Source: Streptomyces katrae
Lineage (GTDB): Bacteria > Actinomycetota > Actinomycetes > Streptomycetales > Streptomycetaceae
Direction: 5' to 3'
Length of the DNA: 37,304 nt
Assembly: GCF_000966975.1 (NCBI RefSeq)
Contig: NZ_JZWV01000036.1
Coordinates: 1-37,304, forward strand
Part shown: piece by piece, positions 19,801-26,488 of the stretch
Layout: each line of letters opens with the position of its first letter
Position numbering within the stretch: position 1 is the first letter of the stretch
Position numbers and translations under genes: made by a program
Notes under the pieces: model-generated
The model's database searches: none
What the model saw: only the letters and a program-made list of their open reading frames with translations
Told to the model about the DNA's origin: nothing

Positions 19801-20538
19801 TGCCGCGTAGGCTGCCGCGATCTCAGCACGGAGGTCGGACGGGGATCGGACGCGGGTGGATCCGAACACCACCCGGCCGAGTTCTTCGAGTACCTGGGCC
19901 TGCAGGTCTATCTGTGCAGTCGCCTCAGGGTCGCGCACGGCCCCAAGCCGCCCGACCGCGTCGCAGAAGGCGCTCACGAGGAGGACGATGTCCGCCGCGC
20001 ACAGCAGCGCTGTCCTCGCGGTGCCGCTGCAGGTGCGGACTCGGGCCCCGAAACCCTTAAAGAGTCCGGGCAGCTCGCTGGGCCCTGTACCGACCAGGCT
20101 CAGCGGTCCGAGGATGTCTGCGTCCACGTTCTGGAAACCGTCCCGGTGGCCCACCAAGATCTCGACGGCGGATTCGAAATCGAATGGGACGGCCTCCGGC
20201 AGCTCAATGGGTAACTGCTCCTGTGCATGCCTCGGCTGTCGGCGTCGCTGGCCCTCGGCTGTGTCCTGCAGTTCGGCGAGGCGTGCGCGCCACCACGTCG
20301 GATCCAGGATGAGGCCGGGCGGCGGGTGGGCGCCGGCCCGGCTGCGACAGTGCTTCACGATCATTAGGATCTCGTCGAGTTGCGGGGGCTTCGCGCGCTG
20401 GCCGTTCAGGAGCGCGGAGACGGCTGAGTCACTCCTGTTCAGCACCCGGGCGAGCTCCGCTTGTGACACACCGCAGCCTCGCACAGCGCGGCGGAGCGTG
20501 GCGCAGAAGTCCGCCACGGCGCCCGTCGCATCCCCCAT
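16846..20538 (-). CDS. HTH-NACHT STAND NTPase, probable defence/surveillance protein
   Basis: This 1,230-aa protein has an XRE-type helix-turn-helix at about residues 10-60 (GCGVSQAELARVLNRSDSAV, SALLNGQRAKPPQLDEIL). An uncharacterised region runs from about 90 to 390. The NACHT NTPase follows. Its Walker A is LVLGHPGSGKSLLMKLI at about 405-421. Its Walker B is the NACHT-type VVLLDGLDELIQAG at about 476-490, with the sensor FIVTSRT near 522. The winged-helix boundary motif SYEFLHATFGEYLVARLV is at about 710-727. The last ~500 residues look like helical repeats, probably the ligand sensor. NACHT proteins in bacteria include anti-phage systems. An HTH in place of a nuclease or other effector suggests DNA binding or self-regulation. 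The ATG at 20538 has GGGGGG about 8 bases upstream. It is the only large gene of the element. Phage defence is inferred, not shown. Confidence 0.88.
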   Translation of the reverse strand: MGDATGAVADFCATLRRAVRGCGVSQAELARVLNRSDSAVSALLNGQRAKPPQLDEILMIVKHCRSRAGAHPPPGLILDPTWWRARLAELQDTAEGQRRRQPRHAQEQLPIELPEAVPFDFESAVEILVGHRDGFQNVDADILGPLSLVGTGPSELPGLFKGFGARVRTCSGTARTALLCAADIVLLVSAFCDAVGRLGAVRDPEATAQIDLQAQVLEELGRVVFGSTRVRSPSDLRAEIAAAYAASADLMAFGGFSGASHDELAHLALHRYEALHATVTWDCPELRLTSETYDPDEEAEGQQATADRVGLIELGLLLMEFTEADSATTRQRELLRAPISAADGSGPAIPSLAAGYVNPAFRVAGRPADWQLSADTWWDGQPIREDIAGFLAAHFLSHQATQAPLLVLGHPGSGKSLLMKLIAARLPQSEFSCLHVELRHVPAELDVQEQLEWALFRSTGHQAPWPDALPSGTAVRVVLLDGLDELIQAGADQLDMSRQWRYLRSIEQLQQREYELGRPVVFIVTSRTVVADQVLTPPAATVLRLEPFDDARIVCWLEVWQATNRRYFATHDLEPLTWDVVRPYRELARHSLLLLMLALYDATGNPLRRLGGRDIRRVDLYERLLVEFVRRQVVKHNGPLPPAAERQAVENELRRLGVIAIGMFNRRKQSLTADEADRDLGGLLGEAGSALLFGRFFFVHEAQALVAEECLRSYEFLHATFGEYLVARLVCDELERMGVGAGLAMTTGCNNVVLRSLLSFVPLSDRAQVLNNLKELAGPAGPRWHSNLLGLLRTLFHTDDRTGDGPAGLIYHPADRRRTERDAVYEANLLVLALVVEGGLRASHFLGVADPVDRWWRCAQFWRSQFSEASWESFARSVSVETASIAAAGSHIGDGTSRTGDLRLSLRGTTELADDVSWILRSTVLGPSAYYNARGVDAADLTRRLSLLCDTDVQHVLHALAPLLRSLPNTLRTYRVDEEQRAVSGAHALMGLLCGDAGQPLAAHYADVLDVLQHLPEPERPPVAGFLVRHLVHDAARLPEETIRALLVEVIRSGVAGDGMLWGGLWPVLEEYVIRGLAQVDPDQDKAEFKALVGHLRRYSALFQGPQERLQQLLREAGSTRIWAEGEWESGSAALEWGRALFEALPADKRDPGLAIGLLRLAHELGQREWLDTNAEPLLLTLRPTDVLRMRASDADILRPLVRDVRLLGSFETIQEIWRGPAAGGRAALD

Positions 20539-20708
20539 CCAGTACCCCCCGTTTCTGCCGCTTTCGGAAAAACCGTGGTCAGCGTACGTCGTGACCTGCG
20601 CTGATGTCAGCATCTTCGGTCTTCTTCAGCGGTCGACCCCACGGGAGCGCTGTGGTCGCAGACTCGTACCGGCCGCACCCGGCGGCCGCCCGAGAGGAAG
20701 GAATCTAC

Positions 20709-20873
20709 GTGCGCTGGCTGTCCTCACACGCGATCGTGTTGCTGGTCCTGATGTTCACAGCGCTGTTCACCGGAGTGGTCCTCCCGGCCGTGTGGTCGTC
20801 GCGCCCGGCGCGCCGCCGTGCGGCGGCGGCCGTGCTGAGCGAGATTCTCATGACGGTGCGGCGGCGCCGTTGA
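20709..20873 (+). CDS. Small single-pass membrane protein divergent from the NACHT gene
   Basis: This 54-aa protein consists of a short N-terminus, one strongly hydrophobic helix AIVLLVLMFTALFTGVVLPA (about residues 8-27), and a basic tail SSRPARRRAAAAVLSEILMT ending in VRRRR. The GTG at 20709 is preceded by GAGAGGAAGGA about 8 bases upstream, a good ribosome binding site. Upstream in-frame starts would add unrelated sequence. It is divergent from the HTH-NACHT gene with 170 bp between the start codons, and these two are the only genes on the element. It could be a membrane effector or partner, or an unrelated passenger. I do not recognise a named family. Confidence 0.6.
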   Translation: MRWLSSHAIVLLVLMFTALFTGVVLPAVWSSRPARRRAAAAVLSEILMTVRRRR

Positions 20874-20906
20874 GATGACGGACCTTCGGTGGTGGGCGAG
20901 TTGCTT

Positions 20907-20925
20907 GGGGACCAGTTGGGGACCG
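20907..20925 (+). repeat. Right arm-type repeat (GGGGACCAGT twice)
   Basis: GGGGACCAGTTGGGGACCG matches the left copy at 16661-16680 at all but two or three positions, in the same orientation. It lies about 95 bases inside the right 43-bp repeat. Confidence 0.6.
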
Positions 20926-21020
20926 CCACTCCTGTCCATGGGTGCACGCTCCGCACGTCCACGCACCTTATGGGCAGGGAATTAGTGGCATATATCCAGC
21001 TGTAGTCCTGGGGTAGCTAT

Positions 21021-21063
21021 CTGGGGGTCAAGGGGTCGCAGGTTCAAATCCTGTCGTCCCGAC
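21021..21063 (+). repeat. Right attachment-site repeat (attR), partial tRNA-Pro
   Basis: An exact copy of 16555-16597. It covers only the anticodon loop, variable region, T-arm and 3' acceptor strand. It has no 5' half, so it is not a tRNA gene. Confidence 0.95.
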
Positions 21064-21083
21064 CACGCGGAAACGCAGGTCGG

Positions 21084-21115
21084 AGGCCGTTCTCTCATCC
21101 ATGAGAGGACGGCCT
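21084..21115 (+). terminator. Ancestral tRNA-Pro terminator, now beyond the right repeat
   Basis: Positions 21084-21098 pair with 21101-21115 (15 bp with one T-G wobble; the nominal two-base loop would open to about eight bases) and are followed by TTCG. It sits 20 bases after the partial tRNA and was probably the tRNA terminator before the element arrived. The rest of the gap to 21,339 holds nothing I can support. Confidence 0.75.
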
Positions 21116-21339
21116 TTCGTGCGTCCGGGGCCATGGTGGGTCGCAATGCGCTCGTACGTTCAGCCTGCGGCCGGGCGGGGGTGGCGCTGAAGGCCGGTTT
21201 CGGGCCGGCTGAGGACAAGACCGGCGAACGGGTCGTCAGGGTCGCCGCGCGTCTGTGGTGTTGTCCGTGCGTAGTGCCGGAGAGCGGTGGCGACCGAACA
21301 GGATCGGGGCCGTGCCGGGCCCCCTGTGGCGATGGCCTC

Positions 21340-22344
21340 TCAGGCGCGGCTGACGGTCCGTACCTGCGGGAGGAGGGCTCGTGCCACGTCCACGTCGAAG
21401 GATTCGGTGCTGGGGGTGAGCATCGCCGCAGCGGCTGAGGCCACGCCCAGTGCGCAGGCGCCGACGGGATCGTCGCCGGCGGCCAGCCGGGTGGCCAGGG
21501 CGGCGACCATGCTGTCTCCCGCCCCCGCATCGCTCAGCGGTTCGCCGGGCAGTGGCGGGACGTAGAGCTCGGTGTGGCCCTGGCTGGTCGAGCACAGCGC
21601 GCCGAGTGCTCCGAGGGTGGTGACGGCGATCTCGGCGGCCCCCGTGGTGAGGAGGTGCTCGTTGAGCGCCCGCGCGTCGTCGAAGCTGTTGACGGGGCGG
21701 CCGACCAGGCTCTCGGCCTCCGTCCGGTTGCACCGGAACAGGAACACACCCTCCGCGAGCGCGGCCGGCAGTGCCGGCCCGGAGGTGTCCAGGATCAGTC
21801 GGGCTCCGGCTTCCCTGACACGGCGTGCGACGGCCGCGTAGTAGTCGTCGCGCAGGCCGCCGGGCAGGCTGCCACTGGCCACGACGAACGGGCACCCACC
21901 GAGGAACCGCTCCAGCACTTCCAGGCACCGCTCGCCCTCGCCTTCGTTCAGTTGAGGGCCGGACGGCACGACGTGGTAGCTGCGGCGCGATCCGGTCTCG
22001 AAGAGCACGAGCGCTTCCCGGGTGTCCTCGGCGATGTCGACGGCGACGTGGTCCACGCCCTCTTCGTCCAGCAATCGGTTGAGGCGCAGACCGACCTCGC
22101 CTCCCGCTGTGTGAACGGCGATGGCTCGTCCTCCGAACCGTGCGATGTGACGGGCGACGTTGATTCCTCCGCCCCCGACGGCCACCGACCTGACCCGCGC
22201 ACGGTTCTTGCCGATGGCCTCCAGGCGCTCGACCTCCCAGCAGAGGTCGATCGTCGGATTCATCGTGAGGGTGACGGCTTCTGGACCATGGGTTCCTTCC
22301 GGGGTCATCGACCCACCGGTCCCACGTCGTGACGGATTCGTCAT
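21340..22344 (-). CDS. PfkB-family sugar kinase, 1-phosphofructokinase/6-phosphofructokinase-2-like
   Basis: This 334-aa kinase starts its fold with VTLTMNPTIDLCWEVERLEA, the LacC/FruK/PfkB-type opening. PfkB signature 1 is AVGGGGINVARHIARFGGRA (about residues 58-77). Signature 2 is LPGEPLSDAGAGDSMVAALA, with the catalytic Asp in DAGAGD near residue 278. It should phosphorylate a phosphorylated hexose such as fructose-6-phosphate or fructose-1-phosphate. The ATG at 22344 has GGAGGTGATC just upstream. PfkB (Rv2029c) is a DosR-regulon gene in M. tuberculosis, and the neighbours here support a similar hypoxia role. It is divergent from a universal stress protein gene across a 358-bp region with a candidate regulator box. 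Confidence 0.9.
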   Translation of the reverse strand: MTNPSRRGTGGSMTPEGTHGPEAVTLTMNPTIDLCWEVERLEAIGKNRARVRSVAVGGGGINVARHIARFGGRAIAVHTAGGEVGLRLNRLLDEEGVDHVAVDIAEDTREALVLFETGSRRSYHVVPSGPQLNEGEGERCLEVLERFLGGCPFVVASGSLPGGLRDDYYAAVARRVREAGARLILDTSGPALPAALAEGVFLFRCNRTEAESLVGRPVNSFDDARALNEHLLTTGAAEIAVTTLGALGALCSTSQGHTELYVPPLPGEPLSDAGAGDSMVAALATRLAAGDDPVGACALGVASAAAAMLTPSTESFDVDVARALLPQVRTVSRA

Positions 22345-22702
22345 CGCGATCACCTCCGTGGACAGACGTCCCCTCCGGGTTCCATATACGAATGATCTTG
22401 CGTCGGGTGCGCCCTTGCCCACCGCTGGGCCTTGCCAGCTCCTGTACAGCCCATTTCCTTCACCCTGCCCCGGCGGCCACGGGCGGCGGCAGGGCCGCGC
22501 GGTGCAGACCGCGGGACCGTCCGGCCCACCGCGGTGACCGACGGTGTCGGGTCGACACGGGAGAAGGAGCATCGTTCGGTCTGCCGATGGGCTGAGACGG
22601 TCACGTAGGAGCCGCAGCGGAGACGCCTACGGCATGTGCCTCACGCGGCGGTGGACACTCGTCCCGCACACACTGAACGTTGACTCGCAAGGGGTGAAGG
22701 GC
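22345..22702. promoter_or_regulatory. Divergent control region between pfkB-like and usp genes
   Basis: This 358-bp stretch has no supported gene. It holds both divergent promoters, the palindrome at 22514-22527, and a small perfect inverted repeat CACCGCGGTG right after it. No -35/-10 pair is assigned with confidence. Confidence 0.55.
22514..22527. promoter_or_regulatory. DevR/OsdR-like box 1 (GGACC-GTCC-GGCCC)
   Basis: This 14-base sequence fits GGRCC-N4-GGYCC. It is preceded by G and lies between the divergent PfkB and USP genes. Four further copies of the pattern occur upstream of other genes of the cluster. Confidence 0.5.
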
Positions 22703-23152
22703 ATGGAAACGAACCAGGGGACTCCGCGGATCGTCGTGGGCGTCGACGGATCGCCCTCGTCCCAGGCCGCGCTGCGCTGGGCGGTCCGGTACGCCGGCCT
22801 CGTGGGCGGAAAGGTGGAGGCGGTCACGGCCTGGGAGGTCCCCGGAGAAGCGTCATGGTCGGCGCCGGCGGTGGATGCGACGTTCGACGAGGAGGAGGCC
22901 GAGAAGCTGCTGGTCGACGAGGTTCGCACGGTACTCGGCGACCGGGGTGCCGCCTTGGTGCGGGAGCGCTTGGTACACGGCCACCCGGTCGGGGTCCTGG
23001 TGGACGCCGCCCAGGGTGCGGACATGCTGGTCGTGGGCAGCCGAGGGCGCGGAGCCTTTCGCCGGGCACTCCTCGGCTCGGTGAGCCAGCAGGTGGCGCT
23101 TCATGCTCCGTGTCCGGTGACGATCGTCCGGCCGGACGTGTCCGCGGATTGA
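22703..23152 (+). CDS. Universal stress protein, single UspA domain
   Basis: This 149-aa protein has RIVVGVDGSPSSQAALRWAV at about residues 9-28. The ATP-binding signature G-2x-G-9x-G-S/T is seen in GSRGRGAFRRALLGSVSQQV (about 113-132), followed by HAPCPVTIVRP. It belongs to the ATP-binding UspA class that is abundant in DosR regulons and linked to hypoxic growth arrest. The ATG at 22703 is chosen because AAGGGGTGAAGG precedes it. It is preceded by a DevR-like box and followed by a second pair of boxes. Confidence 0.93.
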   Translation: METNQGTPRIVVGVDGSPSSQAALRWAVRYAGLVGGKVEAVTAWEVPGEASWSAPAVDATFDEEEAEKLLVDEVRTVLGDRGAALVRERLVHGHPVGVLVDAAQGADMLVVGSRGRGAFRRALLGSVSQQVALHAPCPVTIVRPDVSAD

Positions 23153-23193
23153 GCCCGGCCAGGGCACGCAGCCCCCACGAGTCCCCTTCCGCG

Positions 23194-23207
23194 GGACCGA
23201 TCGGCCC
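23194..23207. promoter_or_regulatory. DevR/OsdR-like box 2 (GGACC-GATC-GGCCC)
   Basis: It fits GGRCC-N4-GGYCC and, extended one base each way (GGGACCGATCGGCCCC), is nearly symmetrical. It lies upstream of the 31-aa gene and PEP synthase. Confidence 0.6.
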
Positions 23208-23218
23208 CGCACATGAGC

Positions 23219-23232
23219 GGGCCACTCGGCCC
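23219..23232. promoter_or_regulatory. DevR/OsdR-like box 3 (GGGCC-ACTC-GGCCC)
   Basis: A second copy of the pattern, 25 bases centre-to-centre from box 2. That is close to two and a half helix turns, so the two sites would face roughly opposite sides of the DNA. Paired boxes are common at strong DosR promoters. Confidence 0.5.
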
Positions 23233-23334
23233 CCTGCGACTGGCCCCCTCGGCACTGCGGACCACCCCCTTCGCGGCGTGATCGTGGAACCCGGACGCCG
23301 ATCCCGGCGCCGCTCCTCGAAGAGGGTGACCACC

Positions 23335-23430
23335 ATGCAGCGCATCCAGATCCAGACCCGGCCGAAGCGGCCCCACAAGCCCGCCCCGCTGGATCTGCGC
23401 ACGCCGGCCGGCCGCCCCCTGCCGTACTGA
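23335..23430 (+). CDS. 31-aa basic small protein upstream of PEP synthase
   Basis: The predicted peptide starts MQRIQIQTRPKRPHKPAPLD and ends RTPAGRPLPY. It is basic and Pro-rich, without a signal or membrane helix. A good ribosome binding site (GAGGGTGA) lies 5-6 bases before the ATG at 23335. The frame stops 33 bases before the PEP synthase start, and the pair of DevR-like boxes lies about 100 bases upstream. Together these suggest a translated small gene at the head of the ppsA operon. It could also be a leader peptide. I do not recognise a family. Confidence 0.5.
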   Translation: MQRIQIQTRPKRPHKPAPLDLRTPAGRPLPY

Positions 23431-23463
23431 ACCGGCCCCGGCACACAGGCCATGGAGGACGTC

Positions 23464-25848
23464 ATGGGACTCACGCGACGCGTCATACCGTTCACCCGGC
23501 TCGCCCGCGGCGACCTCGGCCTGGTCGGGGGCAAGAACGCCTCGCTGGGCGAGCTCACCGTTCAGCTGGCCTCGGCCGGCGTGACCGTACCGCCCGGCTT
23601 CGCCACCACCGCCGACGCCTACGGGGAACTGCTCGACGGGCACGACCTGCGCACCCGGATCCAGGAGCAGCTCGACCGGTACCGCGACGGTGTCGCGCTG
23701 GAGGACGTCGGTGCCGCCATCCGCTCGCTGATCATGGCCGAGCCGCTGCCGGAGGCACTGAGGCACGAGGTCACCGCCGCGTACGAGGCCCTCGGACGGG
23801 AACTGGGCCGGGCCGTACCGGAAGTCGCCGTGCGCAGCTCCGCCACGGCCGAGGACCTCCCGGAAGCCAGCTTCGCCGGACAGCAGGAGACGTACCTGAA
23901 CGTGAGCGGCACCGAGCAGCTGCTGCGGTCCGTGCACCGGTGCTTCGCGTCCCTCTACACCGACCGGGCCATCGACTACCGCGAGCGCATGGGCTTCGAC
24001 CACCTGGGCGTCGCCCTCTCCGTCGGGGTCCAGGCCATGGTCCGCTCCGACCTCGCCGGCGCCGGGGTGATCTTCACCCTCGACCCGGAGACCGGCTTCC
24101 CCGAGGTCGTCGTGGTCAGCGCGGCCTGGGGGCTGGGGGAGACCGTCGTCAGCGGGCAGACCGACCCCGACGAGTACACCGTCTTCAAGCCCTCGCTGAA
24201 GGACCCGGCCCTGGACCCCGTCATCGACGTCCGCGTCGGGGCCAAGCGCCGCAAGGCCGTCTACGCGGCGGGCGGGCTCACCGAGACCGTCGACACCACC
24301 GCCGAGGAGCGCGGCCGCCGTGTCCTGACCGACGCCGAGGCCCGGCGGCTCGCCGCCTGGGCCGTCGCCGTCGAGGAGCACTACGGGTGCCCGATGGACC
24401 TGGAGTGGGCCAAGGACGGCATCACCGGCGAGCTGGCGATCGTCCAGGCCCGCCCCGAGACGGTGCAGTCCCGCCGCCGTTCCACGACCCTGCGCCGCTG
24501 CCGCCTCACCGGCATGCCCGGCGACGTGCTCGCCGAGGGCATCGCGGTCGGCGAGGTCATCGGCGCCGGCCCCGTGTGCCGCCTGGACACCCCCGTCGAC
24601 CTGGACCGCTTCCCCGCCGGCGCCGTGCTCGTCACCTCGGTCACGGACCCCGACTGGGAACCGATCATGAAGCGTGCCGCGGCGATCGTCACCGACCACG
24701 GGGGCCGCACCTCCCACGCGGCGATCGTCAGCCGGGAGCTCGGCGTCCCCGCCGTCGTCGGCACCGGCAACGCCACCGAGGCCCTCCCGGACGGCCGCCC
24801 GGTCACCGTCTCGTGCACCGAGGGCAGCCGCGGCCGCGTGTACGCGGGCCTGGTGCCCTACGAGGAGACCGAGACGGACCTCGCCGCCCTGCCCGCCACC
24901 CGCACCCGGGTGATGCTCAACCTCGCCGACCCCTCCGCCGCCTTCCGCTGGTGGCGGCTGCCGGCCGACGGCGTGGGACTGGCCCGCCTGGAGTTCATCG
25001 TCGCCCACCAGGTCAAGGTCCACCCCATGGCCCTGGTCCATCCCGAGCGCCTGGACGCGGCCGACCGCCGCGCCGTCGACCAGCTGACCGAGGGCTACCT
25101 CGACCGCACCCGCTACTTCACCGACCGCCTCGCGTACGGCATCGCCCGGATCGCCGCCTCCCGCTGGCCCGACCCGGTCATCGTCCGCACCAGCGACTTC
25201 AAGACCAACGAGTACGCCAAACTCCTCGGCGGCCGTCCCTTCGAGCCGGTCGAGGCCAACCCGATGATCGGGTGGCGGGGCGCCAGCCGCTACCACAGCG
25301 AGGGCTACCGCGAAGGCTTCGCCCTCGAATGCCGGGCCCTGCGCCGGGTGCGCGACGAGATGGGCCTGACCAACGTCATCGTCATGATCCCCTTCTGCCG
25401 CAGCCTGCCGGAGGCCGACAAGGTCCTCGACGTGATGGCCGGCGAAGGGCTGCGGCGGGGCGAGAACGGGCTCAAGGTCTACGTGATGGCCGAGATCCCC
25501 GCCAACGTCCTCCTCGCCCGGGAATTCGCCGGGCGCTTCGACGGCTTCTCCATCGGCAGCAACGACCTCACCCAGCTCACCCTGGGCGTCGACCGTGACT
25601 CCGAGGCCCTCGCCGACGTCTTCGACGAGAACGACCCCGCCGTCACCGGCCTGATCCGGATCCTCGTGCAGCGCGCCCAGGCCGTCGGACGGCCCGTGGG
25701 GCTGTGCGGGCAGCGTCCCAGCGACGACCCCGCCTTCGCGGCCTTCCTCGTCGGCATCGGCATCGACTCCCTCTCGGTCGCCCCGGACAGCTTCCCGGCC
25801 GTCAAGCAGCACGTGGCCACAGCCGAGTGCGCTGAGCCCGCAGTCTGA
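23464..25848 (+). CDS. ppsA: Phosphoenolpyruvate synthase (pyruvate, water dikinase)
   Basis: This protein of about 794 aa has the three-part dikinase layout. The N-terminal ATP-grasp domain begins VIPFTRLARGDLGLVGGKNA and includes VRSSATAEDLPEASFAGQQE. The swivelling phosphohistidine domain has DHGGRTSHAAIVSRELGVPA, with the catalytic His near residue 420. The C-terminal PEP/pyruvate barrel has GSNDLTQLTLGVDRDSEALA and ends with the catalytic Cys region VGLCGQRPSDDPAFAAF. The enzyme makes PEP from pyruvate and ATP. In dormancy this may support gluconeogenesis or PEP-pyruvate balance. The ATG at 23464 is preferred, with GGAGGAC 4 bases upstream. An ATG at 23452 would sit before that site. A 43-bp gap leads to the next gene, so an operon is likely. 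Confidence 0.93.
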   Translation: MGLTRRVIPFTRLARGDLGLVGGKNASLGELTVQLASAGVTVPPGFATTADAYGELLDGHDLRTRIQEQLDRYRDGVALEDVGAAIRSLIMAEPLPEALRHEVTAAYEALGRELGRAVPEVAVRSSATAEDLPEASFAGQQETYLNVSGTEQLLRSVHRCFASLYTDRAIDYRERMGFDHLGVALSVGVQAMVRSDLAGAGVIFTLDPETGFPEVVVVSAAWGLGETVVSGQTDPDEYTVFKPSLKDPALDPVIDVRVGAKRRKAVYAAGGLTETVDTTAEERGRRVLTDAEARRLAAWAVAVEEHYGCPMDLEWAKDGITGELAIVQARPETVQSRRRSTTLRRCRLTGMPGDVLAEGIAVGEVIGAGPVCRLDTPVDLDRFPAGAVLVTSVTDPDWEPIMKRAAAIVTDHGGRTSHAAIVSRELGVPAVVGTGNATEALPDGRPVTVSCTEGSRGRVYAGLVPYEETETDLAALPATRTRVMLNLADPSAAFRWWRLPADGVGLARLEFIVAHQVKVHPMALVHPERLDAADRRAVDQLTEGYLDRTRYFTDRLAYGIARIAASRWPDPVIVRTSDFKTNEYAKLLGGRPFEPVEANPMIGWRGASRYHSEGYREGFALECRALRRVRDEMGLTNVIVMIPFCRSLPEADKVLDVMAGEGLRRGENGLKVYVMAEIPANVLLAREFAGRFDGFSIGSNDLTQLTLGVDRDSEALADVFDENDPAVTGLIRILVQRAQAVGRPVGLCGQRPSDDPAFAAFLVGIGIDSLSVAPDSFPAVKQHVATAECAEPAV

Positions 25849-25891
25849 ACCGGGTGACCGGGCCGGTACACACCCAGCGCGGAGGCACACC

Positions 25892-26488
25892 ATGGACGAC
25901 CGTACGACGGGGAGGCGGAGCAACCCGCTTCGGCGGAAGGCCGACCGCACCCGTACCCGTCTGCACGCCGCCTTCGCCGTGGCCTGCCTCATCGCAGTGG
26001 TCTGCGGTGTCGCCGTCGGACGGGCTGCCTGGAGCGACAGCAGCCGAGCAGCCGAGTCGGCCGCCCGCCATCGGCACGACGTCCCAGCCGTCACGGTCGG
26101 CCGGACCACCTACCGCGCTGGTGACGAGCCGGACGGGACGCCGGTCACCGTTGCCCCGGCCACGTGGCGCTACCCAGCTGACCGCGCGCACACGGACACC
26201 CTTCCGGTCCCCGTGGGCACCCGCCAGGGAGACACCGTCCGCGTCCGGGTCGACGATTCCGGAAACCCGGCCGGCAGCCCACCTGGCACGGTCGAGATCG
26301 GGCTGGACGCGTTCGGCCTCGGCACGGGACCCCTCACCGGGGTCCTGCTCGTCTCAGGTCTCCTGGTCCGCCTCGGGCTCCGGATCGTCGACGCACGCAG
26401 CTCGCGCGCCTGGGAGACCGAATGGGAGGGCGTCGAACCGCTGTGGTCCGGGCGCCTGAGGCCCGGTCAGGGAGCCGACGATGGCTGA
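25892..26488 (+). CDS. Rv1733c-family membrane protein
   Basis: This 198-aa protein has two membrane helices, at about residues 25-46 (LHAAFAVACLIAVVCGVAVG) and about 146-164 (GPLTGVLLVSGLLVRLGLRI). They enclose an exported domain (about 50-140) with VTVAPATWRYPADRAHTDTL and VPVGTRQGDTVRVRVDDSGN. This matches the actinobacterial Rv1733c-like group. Rv1733c is a DosR-regulon antigen of M. tuberculosis of unknown function. The ATG at 25892 follows GCGGAGGCAC. The gene overlaps the P-type ATPase start by 8 bases, suggesting coupled translation and perhaps a shared membrane role. Confidence 0.82.
   Translation: MDDRTTGRRSNPLRRKADRTRTRLHAAFAVACLIAVVCGVAVGRAAWSDSSRAAESAARHRHDVPAVTVGRTTYRAGDEPDGTPVTVAPATWRYPADRAHTDTLPVPVGTRQGDTVRVRVDDSGNPAGSPPGTVEIGLDAFGLGTGPLTGVLLVSGLLVRLGLRIVDARSSRAWETEWEGVEPLWSGRLRPGQGADDG

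Noticed and set aside
20539..20613. Longer N-terminus of the NACHT protein from an ATG at 20613
   Set aside because: The extra 25 codons lack a ribosome binding site and lie in the divergent promoter region. The ATG at 20538 has GGGGGG at the right distance.
21021..21063. Second tRNA-Pro gene
   Set aside because: Only the 3' half is present. Without the 5' acceptor and D-arm it cannot fold, so it is an attachment-site copy.
21133..21438. 101-codon frame between the right repeat and the PfkB gene
   Set aside because: It overlaps the 3' end of the well-supported PfkB gene on the opposite strand and has no recognisable domain.
22345..22702. Peptide frames on both strands between the PfkB and USP genes
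   Set aside because: They have no ribosome binding sites or motifs. The region is better explained as divergent control DNA.
23101..26109. 1,000-codon minus-strand open frame opposite ppsA
   Set aside because: Its length comes from GC bias. The plus strand encodes an unmistakable PEP synthase.
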